Source: Azospirillum doebereinerae
Lineage (GTDB): Bacteria; Pseudomonadota; Alphaproteobacteria; Azospirillales; Azospirillaceae
Assembly: GCF_003989665.1 (NCBI RefSeq)
Contig: NZ_RZIJ01000014.1
Location: 1 to 64,000, forward strand
Reading direction: 5' to 3'
DNA length: 64,000 bases
Of this stretch, positions 30,417-39,185 are shown one piece after another; position 1 is the stretch's first letter; every line of letters starts with the position of its first letter. Below the pieces are notes generated by a model. The model was not told the DNA's origin. It searched no databases and saw only the letters and a list, made by a program, of their open reading frames with translations. The translations under genes were made by a program, and so were the position numbers.

Positions 30417-32089
30417 GGCGAAGCCCCCGTCTTGCCCCGGATCAGCGCCTCCGGATGGCGTTCCAGATAGTCGGCCAGCACGCGGAAGGAGCGCGCGGCG
30501 TCGTTCAACTGTTTCAGGACCCCGGCGAGATCGGCGGTGCCGGCGGTCGTCCCGCCGATCACCCCGTTGGCGGCGGTCAGCGTGCCCTGCGCCGCCGTCG
30601 CCACCCCGCGCAGACTGGCGACCAGCGCCGGGACTTGCGTGTTCGCGGTGCGCATCAGCGTGTCGGCGCTGCCCAGCGCCTTCGCCAGCCCGGCCAGCGA
30701 ACGCGCCAGATCGGGCGAGCCGGCGACCCCGCCGACCGAACGGATGGTGCCGCGCAGATCCTCGACCAGCCCGGCCAGCGGCAGCCCGGCGATGCTGTCC
30801 ATCACCGCCCCGGCCGAGCGGCTGATCGATTCCAGATCGCTGGAGGCCAGCGTCGGCAGCTCCGACCCGCCGGGCACGCCCTGCACCGGGAGCGGGGCGT
30901 TCGGCTCGAAATCCAGCGCCACCAGCTTCTGCCCGGTCAGCAAATTGCCCGACGCCAGCCGCGCCCGCAGCCCCTTCTCCACCAGCGCGGCCATGATGCG
31001 CCGGGCCGTCGCCTCGTCGGTGGCTGGGCCGTTGGGCGGCGCGTTGACGCGCTGGACACGCTCGGGCTCGATCTCGATGTCGACCGGCACGCGGATGTCG
31101 CCGCGCGCCACGTCGTATTCCAGCCGCACGCCGACCACCTGCCCGACCGCCAGCCCGCGCAGCAGCACCGGCGCGCCGGCCTGCAACCCCTGGACCGAGC
31201 CGGGGAACTCCAGCCGGTAGCGCACCCGCAGCCGCTCGCGGGCGGCGTCGGCCGAGACCGGATCCTCGTAGAGGGTGAAGGTCGCCCCCTCCCCCGCCGC
31301 CGGCCCGGCCTGATCGGTCGGCGGGCTGTCGAGCACGACGCCGCCCAGCGCCAGCGTGCGCAGCGACTCCGTCTGCAATTTGAACCCGTCGGCCCCGGCG
31401 GAGACCTGGATGCCCGACGCCCGCCAGAAGCGTGTCGTCTCGTGGACGAGGTTGTCGTAGGGCGCCCGCACGAAGATCGACACCGACACCGCGCGGTCGC
31501 GCGGCGACAGGGTGTAGCCCATGATCTCGCCGACCGGCACGCCGTGGAAATAGATCGGCGACCCTTGCGTCAGCGACCCCAACTGCTCGGTCCGCAGGGT
31601 GAAGCCGCGCCCCGGCACGTCGGAGCGGACGACCGGCGGTTCCTCCAGCGCCTCGAACTCGCGGCGGTCGTCGCCGGTGCCGGGTTCCATCTCGACGTAG
31701 GTGCCCGACACCACGGTGCTGAGCCCCGACACCCCGCCCAACCCCAGCCGCGGGCGCACCGCCCAGAACCGCGTGCTTTGTTTCAGGTGCTCGGCGGCGG
31801 CGCGGTCCATGCGGGCGGTCGCCATCACCGAGGACAGGTCGTCGGACAGCCGGACCCGCTCGATGGTGCCGAGGTCGACGTTCTTGTGCTTGATCCGGGT
31901 GCGCCCAGCCTCCAGCCCCTCGCCGGTCTGGAAGGTGATGACGATCTCCGGACCGCGCTCCTCCAGCCAGCGCCAGCCGAGCCAGCCGGCGACCAGCGCC
32001 GCGACGATGGGCAGCGCCCAGATCGGCGACAGACCGCGCCGTTTCGGCAGGGCGACCTCGGGCGGTGGCTTGGGGTCGTCAGCGGCCAT
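30413..32089 (-). CDS. pqiB: PqiB-type MCE-domain lipid transport protein
   Basis: This 558-residue protein, close to 546 in E. coli PqiB, has one N-terminal membrane anchor (about residues 21-43) and three MCE repeats, seen as recurring GLxxGxxVxxxGVxVGxV patterns near 55, 170 and 300. The C-terminal helical region would form the needle spanning the periplasm. It likely shuttles phospholipids between the membranes. It overlaps pqiA by 11 bases and pqiC by 4, an unbroken operon. Confidence 0.92.
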   Translation of the reverse strand: MAADDPKPPPEVALPKRRGLSPIWALPIVAALVAGWLGWRWLEERGPEIVITFQTGEGLEAGRTRIKHKNVDLGTIERVRLSDDLSSVMATARMDRAAAEHLKQSTRFWAVRPRLGLGGVSGLSTVVSGTYVEMEPGTGDDRREFEALEEPPVVRSDVPGRGFTLRTEQLGSLTQGSPIYFHGVPVGEIMGYTLSPRDRAVSVSIFVRAPYDNLVHETTRFWRASGIQVSAGADGFKLQTESLRTLALGGVVLDSPPTDQAGPAAGEGATFTLYEDPVSADAARERLRVRYRLEFPGSVQGLQAGAPVLLRGLAVGQVVGVRLEYDVARGDIRVPVDIEIEPERVQRVNAPPNGPATDEATARRIMAALVEKGLRARLASGNLLTGQKLVALDFEPNAPLPVQGVPGGSELPTLASSDLESISRSAGAVMDSIAGLPLAGLVEDLRGTIRSVGGVAGSPDLARSLAGLAKALGSADTLMRTANTQVPALVASLRGVATAAQGTLTAANGVIGGTTAGTADLAGVLKQLNDAARSFRVLADYLERHPEALIRGKTGASP

Positions 32090-33323
32090 GCGGGGACTCC
32101 TCCGGTTCCGCCCGGTCCCACATGATGCGGGGGTCGAAGACGTGGCTCGCCAGCATGGTCAGGATGACCACCCCGGCGAAGGCGACCGCGCCAGCGTCGG
32201 CGCGGATGGAGGCGACGGCGCCGAACTGCACCAGCGCCGCGAGGATGGCGATCATGAACACGTCGATGTTGGACCAGCGGCCGATGGAGTCGATGATTCG
32301 GTAGAGCCGGGTGCGCGCGTGCAGCCGCTTGCCCGAACCGCGCCGCGCCGCGACGAGGAACCAGCTCAGCCCCGCCAGCTTGAGGACCGGCACGGCGATG
32401 CTGGCGACGAAGACCAGCAGGGCCAGCGGCCACAGCCCGACCTCCGCCAGTTCGACCACGCCGTGGACGATGGTGCTGGGCGCCCCCTGGCCGAAGTTGA
32501 CGACGGTCATCACCGGCAGCAGGTTGGCCGGCACGTAGAGGATGGCCCCGGCCGACACCAGCGCCGCCGTGCGGCCCAGGCTGTCCGGCTCGCGCCGGTG
32601 CAGGCGGCTGGCGCAGCGGGTGCAATGGGCCGGCGGCGCGTCGGCGAAGCCGTGGATCCGCTGGCAGACCGCGCAGGCGACCCAGCGGGCGGGCGGCGGC
32701 GCGTCGATGGGGGGGACATGGTCGATGGACGTCCACACGGCGCGGCGGTCGAGCGTCTGGTCCATCGCCGTGCGGACCAGCACGTAGCCGCCCAGCGCCA
32801 GCCCGCCGGCCAGGAACTCGGCGTTGGCGAACCCCTTCAGCCGCGAATAGCCGACCAGCACCCCCAGCAGGAAGACGTCCAGCATCGCCCAGGGGCGCAG
32901 TTTCTCGGTCCAGGCGAACAGGCGGGCGACCTTGCGCGGATCGGCGGGGCCACGCCCCTGGTGCAGGCAGGCCAGCACCGTCACCACGCCGGCGACCCGC
33001 GCCAGCGGCGCCGCCAGCACCAGCGCCCCAACCAGCAGGGCCAGCGGCCACATGCCCTGGTCGGCCAACGCCTCGATCCCGCTGGTGATCAGCCCCTCGC
33101 GGTCGTTGCCTTGGACGTGAACCCCCATCAGCGGGTTGAGCACGATCACCGCCAGCAGCGCCGCCCCGGTCAGCGCCACCGGCAGCGCGTGGTGGACGCC
33201 GCCCCGGCCGCGCCGGTACAGCACCGCCCCGCAACGCGTGCATTCGGCGCGGTGGCCGGGGCGCGGCTGGCGGATCTGGTGGAGAAGGCCGCAATCGGGA
33301 CAGGCGACGAGGTCGTCGCGCAC
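32079..33323 (-). CDS. pqiA: PqiA-type membrane protein
   Basis: This is an inner-membrane protein of 414 residues with two repeated halves, each beginning with a zinc-ribbon pair (CPDCG...CTRCG near 10-35; CAVCQ...CTRCA near 205-230) followed by four membrane helices. That is the architecture of PqiA, the membrane partner of the MCE protein PqiB. I chose the GTG at 33323, preceded by AAGGCGGGG. It gives the length of E. coli PqiA (417) and begins just before the first zinc ribbon. A TTG at 33389 would add 22 residues. Confidence 0.9.
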   Translation of the reverse strand: MRDDLVACPDCGLLHQIRQPRPGHRAECTRCGAVLYRRGRGGVHHALPVALTGAALLAVIVLNPLMGVHVQGNDREGLITSGIEALADQGMWPLALLVGALVLAAPLARVAGVVTVLACLHQGRGPADPRKVARLFAWTEKLRPWAMLDVFLLGVLVGYSRLKGFANAEFLAGGLALGGYVLVRTAMDQTLDRRAVWTSIDHVPPIDAPPPARWVACAVCQRIHGFADAPPAHCTRCASRLHRREPDSLGRTAALVSAGAILYVPANLLPVMTVVNFGQGAPSTIVHGVVELAEVGLWPLALLVFVASIAVPVLKLAGLSWFLVAARRGSGKRLHARTRLYRIIDSIGRWSNIDVFMIAILAALVQFGAVASIRADAGAVAFAGVVILTMLASHVFDPRIMWDRAEPEESPHGR

Positions 33324-33516
33324 CGATGCCCCGCCTTCGGTCGGCACGTCGGAAATGGTTCGGCACTCCAGAGACCCGGAAACGGGCAAAAACCGGACGA
33401 CTTTCGTCCTTCCCCTAACTGGACCGGGCCGACGTTAACGCAACCCCGGCGAAAGGGGTAGCGGGTTGGCCGGGCCGCCGCCTCGCCGGCCGATTTCCCA
33501 ATTGACCGTCCCATTA

Positions 33517-33526
33517 TGTACATACA
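33517..33526. promoter_or_regulatory. HutC-like operator TGTACATACA
   Basis: Read on the minus strand this is TGTATGTACA, the core of the HutC site known from Pseudomonas. It is flanked by AT-rich bases and lies 39 bases before the GntR/HutC-family gene, a good place for autorepression. Confidence 0.55.
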
Positions 33527-33564
33527 TTATTCCCGCAACACCGAGCGACGATGCGGAGAGCGGG

Positions 33565-34347
33565 GTGGAATTGGCACGACAGAGCCTGACCGGACACGCG
33601 AGCGGGCCGCAGCCCGGCCTCGACGGGAAAGGTCCCCTCTTCGGCCAGATCAAGCGCGCCGTCGCCGGACAGATCCTGCGCGGGCACTGGCAGGCCGGCG
33701 AACGGCTCCCCAACGAGGCCGAACTCTCCTCGCTCTACGGCGTGTCGCGCCAGACGGTCAACAAGGCCATCGCGCTGCTGGCGCGGGAGGGCTTCCTGGT
33801 CCGCCGCCGCCGCGCCGGCACCTTCGTCGCCGCCGGGCGCAGCGACCGCTTCGCCCTGCCCATCGAGGACATCGGCGATGTGGTGGCGCGCGAGGGCCGC
33901 GTCTACGAATTCCGCATCCTGGACCGCAAATCCCTGCGCAACGGCGCGGCGATCCATTGGCCCGACGTGCCGGACGGGACGCCGATCCTGGCGCTGGACT
34001 GCCTGCATTTCAGCGACGGCACGCCGATCCAGGTCGAGCGCCGCCTCGTCAACCTCGACGCCGTGCCCGAAGTGGCGGCGGAGCCCTTCGACCGCGTCTC
34101 CCCCGGCCGCTGGCTGGTGGACCGGGTGCCGTGGTCCTCGGCCGAGCACACGGTCCGCGCGGTCAACGCCACCGCCGACATGGCGGCGCTGCTGGGGGTG
34201 GAGCCGGGCGCGGCCTGCCTGTCGATGCGCCGCCAGACGGTGCATCTCAACCGGCCGATCACGCTGGTGCATTTCCTGTCGGTGGGCGAGCGCTTCAGCC
34301 TCAGCGGGTCCTCGATCACCGACAGCGCGACCGAGCTCAATTTGTAA
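33565..34347 (+). CDS. GntR/HutC-family transcriptional regulator (UTRA domain)
   Basis: This 260-residue repressor has an N-terminal GntR winged helix (GERLPNEAELSSLYGVSRQT) and a C-terminal UTRA ligand-binding domain. The GTG at 33565 follows GGAGAG; the frame is open to 33466 but that part is not family-like. A HutC-type operator lies just upstream. The amino-acid ABC transporter genes follow on the same strand, so it probably controls their uptake in response to an amino acid such as histidine or a derivative. No hut catabolic genes are in the window. Confidence 0.88.
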   Translation: MELARQSLTGHASGPQPGLDGKGPLFGQIKRAVAGQILRGHWQAGERLPNEAELSSLYGVSRQTVNKAIALLAREGFLVRRRRAGTFVAAGRSDRFALPIEDIGDVVAREGRVYEFRILDRKSLRNGAAIHWPDVPDGTPILALDCLHFSDGTPIQVERRLVNLDAVPEVAAEPFDRVSPGRWLVDRVPWSSAEHTVRAVNATADMAALLGVEPGAACLSMRRQTVHLNRPITLVHFLSVGERFSLSGSSITDSATELNL

Positions 34348-34356
34348 ACACAAAAA

Positions 34357-34385
34357 GGCCGGCGGCATTATCCTCGCCGCCGGCC
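34357..34385 (+). terminator. Hairpin between regulator and transporter genes
   Basis: GGCCGGCGGC pairs perfectly with GCCGCCGGCC around a nine-base loop, 9 bases after the regulator stop. No U-run follows, so it may attenuate transcription or set an mRNA processing point between the regulator and the highly expressed binding protein. Confidence 0.5.
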
Positions 34386-34406
34386 GCCAACAGGGGGTTC
34401 TCAACG

Positions 34407-35273
34407 ATGGAGTCTTTCACCATGAAGCGCGCGGGCGACACGACAGGACGTTTCGGCACCCTGATGCGGGCGGCCCTGCTGGGCACGGCGATGCTGGCGG
34501 CCGGCGCCGCCGGCGCCATGGCCGACACGCTGGCCGACATCAAGAAGGCCGGCACGATCAACGTCGCCACCGAGATGCAGTTCCCGCCCTTCGATTTCCT
34601 TGAGAACAACGAGTACAAGGGCGTCGACCGCGATCTGTTCGACGAGGTGGCCAAGGAGCTGGGCGTCAAGGCCAAGTACATCGACCTGCCCTGGACCAGC
34701 GTGTTGCCCGGTCTTGAGGCCAAGAAGTTCGATCTGGTGATCGCCCCGGTGACGATCACCAAGGAGCGCATGAAGCGCTACGCCTTCACCGTGCCGATTT
34801 CCGAAGCGACGGCGGCGATGATGAAGCGCGCCGACGACAAGACCATCAACAAGCCCGAGGACATCGCCGGCAAGAACGTCGGCGGCGGCAAGGGCACCTC
34901 GCAGCTGGCCCAGGTGAAGGAGTTCGGCGCGACGCTGAGCCCCGCGCCGACGGTCAAGGAATACGTGGACAGCAACCAGTCCTACGCCGATCTGGCCGCC
35001 GGCCGGGTCGACGTGTCGGTGAACTCGCTGCCGAACCTCGCCTTCGCCGCCGCCCAGCGCAAGGAGACCTTCGCGGTCGTCCTGCCGCCCTTCGGCAAGC
35101 CCTCCTACTTCTCGTGGGTCGGCCGCCCGGCGGACGACGACAAGAGCCTGGTCGAGGCGGTCAACGCCGCGCTGGTCAAGATCCAGAAGGACGGCCGTCT
35201 GGCGACGATCCAGAAGAAGTGGTTCGGCCTGTCCGCCGAGCTGCCGACCACGGTCCCCGAACCGCAGCTCTGA
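34407..35273 (+). CDS. Amino-acid ABC transporter, periplasmic binding protein
   Basis: This 288-residue periplasmic binding protein of the polar amino-acid family has a signal peptide ending near AGAMA-DT. The signature region follows (GTINVATEMQFPPFDFLENN, then GVDRDLFDEVAKELG). A second ATG at 34422 (MKRAGDT) has GGAG nine bases upstream and is an equally good start. It captures an amino acid for the permeases and ATPase encoded downstream. A 150-base palindromic element separates it from the first permease gene, which often lowers expression of the membrane parts relative to the binding protein. Confidence 0.9.
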   Translation: MESFTMKRAGDTTGRFGTLMRAALLGTAMLAAGAAGAMADTLADIKKAGTINVATEMQFPPFDFLENNEYKGVDRDLFDEVAKELGVKAKYIDLPWTSVLPGLEAKKFDLVIAPVTITKERMKRYAFTVPISEATAAMMKRADDKTINKPEDIAGKNVGGGKGTSQLAQVKEFGATLSPAPTVKEYVDSNQSYADLAAGRVDVSVNSLPNLAFAAAQRKETFAVVLPPFGKPSYFSWVGRPADDDKSLVEAVNAALVKIQKDGRLATIQKKWFGLSAELPTTVPEPQL

Positions 35274-35286
35274 TCGTCAAATCTTT

Positions 35287-35436
35287 CCCTCTCCCGCCCC
35301 GGGAGAGGGAAGGGGCCCATGCGCAGCATGGGAAGGGTGAGGGGCTATCGGGACATGGAGTCAGCACCACGCCCGATAGCCCCTCACCCTCCCCGCCTTG
35401 CGGCGGGTCCCCTCCCTCTCCCGGGGCGGGAGAGGG
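35287..35436. repeat. 150-bp palindromic element (family B), intergenic copy
   Basis: The terminal 23-base inverted repeats (35287-35309 and 35414-35436) are exact complements. The inner pair AGGGTGAGGGGCTATCGG / CCGATAGCCCCTCACCCT is identical to that in the copy at 19072-19220. It lies inside the ABC transporter operon between the binding protein and the first permease, where it could form a large mRNA hairpin that protects upstream message. Confidence 0.88.
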
Positions 35437-35455
35437 CGTTCAACAAGGCCCATCC

Positions 35456-36103
35456 ATGAAGTTCAGCGTCATCATCGACGCGCTTCCCCATCTTCTCGGG
35501 GCGGCCGTGACGACCGTCTGGATCTCGCTGCTCGGCGTCATGCTGGGGCAGGTGATCGGCGTGCTCGTCTGCGTGGCGCGGCAGTCCGGCAGCCGCGCGG
35601 CGGACATGGCCGGCGGGGTCTATGTCAGCTTCTTCCGCGGCGTGCCGCTGCTGATCCAGCTTCTGCTGATCTACTACATGCTGCCGCTGATCGGCATCGA
35701 CGTGCCGCCGCTGGTCGCCGCCATCGGCGCGCTCAGCCTCGCGTCGGGGGCCTACGTGTCGGAGATCTACCGCGGCGCCCTGAACGGCGTGCCGCACGGC
35801 CAGTCGGAGGCGGCGCTGGCGCTGGGCTTCCCCGCCCCGACCATCTGGACGCGCATCCTGCTGCCCCAGGCCTTCCGCATCTCGGTCCCGGCGCTGGTCA
35901 ACGAGCTGATCCTGCTGCTGAAGGCGTCCTCGCTGATCTCCGTCGTCGGCGTGGCGGAGCTGACCCGCACCAGCCAGACCATCTCGGCCAGCAACTACCG
36001 CCCGCTGGAGATCTACCTCGCGGCGGGCCTGATCTATCTGGCGATCAACGGCGCGCTCGCCGCCTTCGGCGCGCTGGTCGAACGCCGGCTCCAGCAGGGA
36101 TGA
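35456..36103 (+). CDS. Amino-acid ABC transporter permease (first)
   Basis: This 215-residue inner-membrane permease of the HisMQ/GlnP type has about five helices and the ATPase-contact loop SEAALALGFPAPTIWTRILL (EAA motif). It follows the binding-protein gene across a 150-base repeat and precedes the second permease by 7 bases. The ATG used sits 19 bases after the repeat ends. It would pair with the second permease to form the channel. Confidence 0.92.
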   Translation: MKFSVIIDALPHLLGAAVTTVWISLLGVMLGQVIGVLVCVARQSGSRAADMAGGVYVSFFRGVPLLIQLLLIYYMLPLIGIDVPPLVAAIGALSLASGAYVSEIYRGALNGVPHGQSEAALALGFPAPTIWTRILLPQAFRISVPALVNELILLLKASSLISVVGVAELTRTSQTISASNYRPLEIYLAAGLIYLAINGALAAFGALVERRLQQG

Positions 36104-36110
36104 CGCCGCC

Positions 36111-36785
36111 ATGGACCTGACCCTTCTGGTCGATTACGGGCCGGCGCTGCTGCGCGGCTTCGGCGTCACCATCCTGTGCTGGGCGGCCGGCTGCGCCATC
36201 GGGCTGGCGCTGGGCTTCGCGCTGATGCTGCTGGGGCGGACCGGCCTCAAGCCGCTGCGCTGGGCGGTCCGCGCCTACATCGAGGTGATCCGGGGCACGC
36301 CCTTCCTGATCCAGCTGTTCCTGCTCTACAGCGGCGGCCCGGTCATCGGCCTGCGGCTGGAGGCGACGACCGCCGGCATCCTGGGCCTGGGCGTCTACGG
36401 CAGCGCCTATTTCGCCGAGATCTTCCGCGCCGGCTACCAAGCCGTGCCCAAGGGGCAGGTGGAGGCGGCGCTCAGCCTCGGCATGCCCTACGGCGGCATC
36501 CTGCGCCGGGTCATCCTGCCGGGGATGCTGGTCTCCACCCTGCCCGCCATCGTCAACATGATGGCGATCCTGACCAAGGAGACCGTGGTCCTCTCCATCA
36601 TCACCGTGCCGGAACTGATGTACGAGATGCAGACCATGGCGGCGGAGACCTTCGCCACCTTCGAGACCATCCTGGGGATGGCGCTGTTCTACTGGCTGCT
36701 GGTGGAGGCGGTGTCGCGCCTGGGCCGCCGGGCCGAGGCGCGCGTGACCCGTTTCCTGACCCATTCGTCCAACGCGAGGGCCTGA
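36111..36785 (+). CDS. Amino-acid ABC transporter permease (second)
   Basis: This 224-residue membrane protein is homologous to the first permease, with the EAA loop [20 protein letters not shown] and about five helices. Together the two permeases form the heteromeric channel usual for polar amino-acid importers. The stop and the ATPase start share one base (TGATG), so they are translated together. Confidence 0.92.
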   Translation: MDLTLLVDYGPALLRGFGVTILCWAAGCAIGLALGFALMLLGRTGLKPLRWAVRAYIEVIRGTPFLIQLFLLYSGGPVIGLRLEATTAGILGLGVYGSAYFAEIFRAGYQAVPKGQVEAALSLGMPYGGILRRVILPGMLVSTLPAIVNMMAILTKETVVLSIITVPELMYEMQTMAAETFATFETILGMALFYWLLVEAVSRLGRRAEARVTRFLTHSSNARA

Positions 36786-37603
36786 TGCCGGCCATGACCG
36801 AGACCGAAACCAAGCCCCGCCTCGATCCCGCCGTCCCGATGGTGAGCGTCCGGGGCGTCGGCAAGTCCTTCGGCGCCAACGTGGTGCTGCGCGACATCGA
36901 CCTGACGGTGAACAAGTCGGAGGTCGTCTGCCTGATCGGCCCCAGCGGGTCGGGGAAAAGCACGCTGCTGCGCTGCATCAACTTCCTGGAGGTCTACGAC
37001 CGGGGCGAGATCCGCATCGAGGGCAAGCTGGTCGGCTACACCGAGGCGGCCCCGCGCCGCCAGTTGTCGAACCGCGAGCTGCGCGACCTGCGGCGCAACG
37101 TCGGCATGGTGTTCCAGCAGTTCAACCTGTGGCCCCACATGACCGCGCTGGAGAACGTCGCCGAGGCGCTGATCCAGGTGCGCGGCATGGACAAGGCCGC
37201 GGCGGTGGCCCACGCGCGGCGGATGCTGGACCGCGTCGGGCTGGCGGAAAAGGCCGACTCCTACCCGGCGCGGTTGTCGGGCGGCCAGCAGCAGCGCGTC
37301 GCCATCGCCCGCGTCATCGCCATGGAGCCCCACCTGATCCTGTTCGACGAGCCGACCTCGGCGCTCGACCCGGAGTTGGTGGGCGAAGTGCTGCAGGTGA
37401 TGCGCGATCTGGCGGCGGACGGCATGACGATGGTGGTGGTGACCCACGAGATGGGCTTCGCCGCCAACGTGGCCGACAAGGTGGCTTTCCTCGACCGGGG
37501 CCGCATCGCCGCCTTCGGCCCGCCGCGCGAGGTCTTCCACGAGAGCGGCGAGCCGAGGTTGAAGCAGTTTCTCCAGACCTACCACGAGCGCAACAGCTTC
37601 TGA
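36785..37603 (+). CDS. Amino-acid ABC transporter, ATP-binding protein
   Basis: This 272-residue ATPase powers the importer from the cytoplasmic face. It has Walker [10 protein letters not shown] (residues 52-60), Q-loop FQQFNLWPH, signature LSGGQQQ, Walker [13 protein letters not shown] and the switch histidine in [10 protein letters not shown]. It is closest in pattern to the HisP/GlnQ family. It is the last gene of the regulator-transporter cluster and converges with the secreted repeat protein; a hairpin lies between them. Confidence 0.94.
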   Translation: MPAMTETETKPRLDPAVPMVSVRGVGKSFGANVVLRDIDLTVNKSEVVCLIGPSGSGKSTLLRCINFLEVYDRGEIRIEGKLVGYTEAAPRRQLSNRELRDLRRNVGMVFQQFNLWPHMTALENVAEALIQVRGMDKAAAVAHARRMLDRVGLAEKADSYPARLSGGQQQRVAIARVIAMEPHLILFDEPTSALDPELVGEVLQVMRDLAADGMTMVVVTHEMGFAANVADKVAFLDRGRIAAFGPPREVFHESGEPRLKQFLQTYHERNSF

Positions 37604-37662
37604 TTCCTATTTTCCATCAACGCCCCGTGTGGCGGGCGGGATCAGGTAGGCTACGGCGTTTC

Positions 37663-37702
37663 GTCTCCAAAAAGCGGCCCCGGCCGGAATTGATCCGGCC
37701 GG
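37663..37702 (-). terminator. Rho-independent terminator after the repeat protein at 37744
   Basis: On the minus strand, CCGGCCGG-N7-CCGGCCGG is followed eight bases later by TTTTT. It lies 41 bases past the stop of the minus-strand gene. The stem can also form in the convergent transporter transcript. Confidence 0.6.
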
Positions 37703-37743
37703 AGCTTCCGACGCTTCAAAGCGGACGGCTGGGGTCCAGGGGC

Positions 37744-38217
37744 TCAGCGCTGCTGGATGAAGGCCCTCTGCTTGGCGAGGTTGCCGATGCCGGCCGAGAG
37801 GTTCTGCATGTTGCCGATGTTGCCGCCGCCCAGCGGACCGCCGCCGCCGAACTGCTTGACCAGACCGCTCTGGGTGGCGGTGTTGCCGATCCCCGCCGCC
37901 GTGTTGCCGATCAGCGCGGTGTTCGAGCCGCCGCCCAGCACCGGCACTCCCATCGGACCGCCGAAGCCGCCGCCCTGAACCACCGTCGCGCCCTGACGGG
38001 CCACGTTGCCGACACCGGCGGCCAGATTGCCGACCTCGGCGCTGTTCGAGGTCCCCAGCACGCCGCGCCCGGCGAACTGCTTGGTCATCGCCGACTGCGA
38101 GGCGACGTTCCCCACCCCGGCGGCCGTGTTGGTGATCGAGCTGACGCTCTGCGCGAAGGCCGGGGCGGAGAGCAGGGCGAGGGTGGCGAAGCCGGAGAGC
38201 AGGGCGGTGCGGAGCAT
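37744..38217 (-). CDS. Secreted Gly/Asn-rich repeat protein (curlin-like pattern)
   Basis: This 157-residue exported protein has a clear signal peptide (cleavage after SAPAFA, residue 22). The mature part holds four imperfect repeats of the motif N-x-A-A-G-x-G-N-x-A-x-Q near residues 30, 64, 105 and 139, joined by Gly-rich linkers. The spaced G-x-G-N-x-A and Q residues recall curlin-type amyloid repeats, but I see no csg-like secretion genes nearby. Function is unknown; a surface or biofilm matrix protein is one possibility. Confidence 0.75.
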   Translation of the reverse strand: MLRTALLSGFATLALLSAPAFAQSVSSITNTAAGVGNVASQSAMTKQFAGRGVLGTSNSAEVGNLAAGVGNVARQGATVVQGGGFGGPMGVPVLGGGSNTALIGNTAAGIGNTATQSGLVKQFGGGGPLGGGNIGNMQNLSAGIGNLAKQRAFIQQR

Positions 38218-38371
38218 GGGACGGTTTCCTTTGGGGCTGGCCGGCTCGCTGTGTCCGGCGGTTGGTCGATGACCAGACCCTACCCAAGCGCCCGCTGCGT
38301 CGATGTGAGCCGAGCCACAAGAAGACTCATTTCAGGGTGCCGGCCGATTTTTGGCCCCTCCGGACAGCCGA

Positions 38372-38584
38372 TTAGTTGTTGATGAACCAATAGAGAAGCC
38401 GCGCCGCAAGGACCAGGATGCCGCTGGCAACGATCCCCAGCAGCGCGTCCGTCGCCTCTATGTCGCTGCCAGCCCACACCATGTAGCCGACCAGGGCGAG
38501 GCCGATCAGGAGGCCGATGAAGAACCACCTGAGAATGCGGTTTCCCAGAAGGAGGTCCCACAGAGATTCCATCAAATCAGCCAT
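38372..38584 (-). CDS. Small two-helix membrane protein (70 aa)
   Basis: This short inner-membrane protein has two hydrophobic helices (RWFFIGLLIGLALVGYMVWA, and ALLGIVASGILVLAARLLYW) around a short acidic loop. The ATG at 38584 has GGAGG 12 bases upstream. No family is recognised. It stands alone before the more AT-rich islet that starts near 38700. Confidence 0.6.
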   Translation of the reverse strand: MADLMESLWDLLLGNRILRWFFIGLLIGLALVGYMVWAGSDIEATDALLGIVASGILVLAARLLYWFINN

Positions 38585-38880
38585 GGTCTTGCCTCCGTCG
38601 CCAATGGCTTGAGCGTAATCGGCAGTGCCTCCGCGGTCAAAGCTCGGTCTCGCGGTGCCGGCCAAGCTTGCATGGAATCACCGCTTCCTGCCCGCACCCG
38701 GTAACGCCGAGCGGCCAAGCGGGATGCTGGACGGCAGAGGTTTCTGAAACTTGATCGCCAGCTTTTAAGAACACGTTCCATTTGATTTTACTCTGCCTAA
38801 AGATAGACGGCGAGAATTTCTTAAACTTTTTTCCTTCATGGAGTGTTTGCAGTGAAGAGCCACATCACACGGAGCGAATC
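38585..38880. other. Gap with AT-rich promoter-like tract
   Basis: A 296-base gap between divergent small genes. From 38760 on it turns AT-rich (for example CATTTGATTTTACTCTGCCT and CTTAAACTTTTTTCC), marking the left edge of a region with base composition unlike its surroundings. It probably carries the promoter of the gene at 38881. No gene is visible in it. Confidence 0.4.
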
Positions 38881-39069
38881 ATGCATTATGAGATCCAATG
38901 CTTAATCCACAGCCCAGATGGGAATCATGACCGGCATCAATTTTTCATTGATGCTGGAAAGGAACTGGAGGCCAAGTTGAGGCAAGGGGGAGTGGGGTTC
39001 GTTATCGAAGTCCGTGACATCCGGGCTGGGAAGAGGCTGTTCCGGTCCATAGACACCAAGGGGATATGA
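38881..39069 (+). CDS. Small unknown protein (62 aa) in AT-richer islet
   Basis: This cytoplasmic protein of 62 residues (MHYEIQCLIHSPDGNHDRHQ at the N-terminus) is not recognised. The ATG is preceded by CGGAG at eight bases. Base and codon use are less GC-rich than neighbouring genes, suggesting transfer. A 30-codon frame begins inside its stop (ATGA), so a translated follow-on peptide is possible. Confidence 0.5.
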   Translation: MHYEIQCLIHSPDGNHDRHQFFIDAGKELEAKLRQGGVGFVIEVRDIRAGKRLFRSIDTKGI

Positions 39070-39158
39070 TCGCCACAGAACGCCTTCTGTGGGAATGGGA
39101 ACTCCCGCATCCGGGATGGCACGGGCAGATGGATGAGGTGTCGGAGAAACAGCAATGA
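39066..39158 (+). CDS. Possible 30-residue peptide coupled to the gene before
   Basis: The ATG overlaps the stop of the preceding gene (ATGA) and the frame runs 30 codons, giving a Trp-rich N-terminal part (RLLWEWELPHPGWHGQ). The overlap is the main argument. The length is too short for codon statistics, and it may be a chance frame. Confidence 0.3.
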   Translation: MIATERLLWEWELPHPGWHGQMDEVSEKQQ

Positions 39159-39185
39159 CGCATTCTAGATTGCATCCAGACCAGG

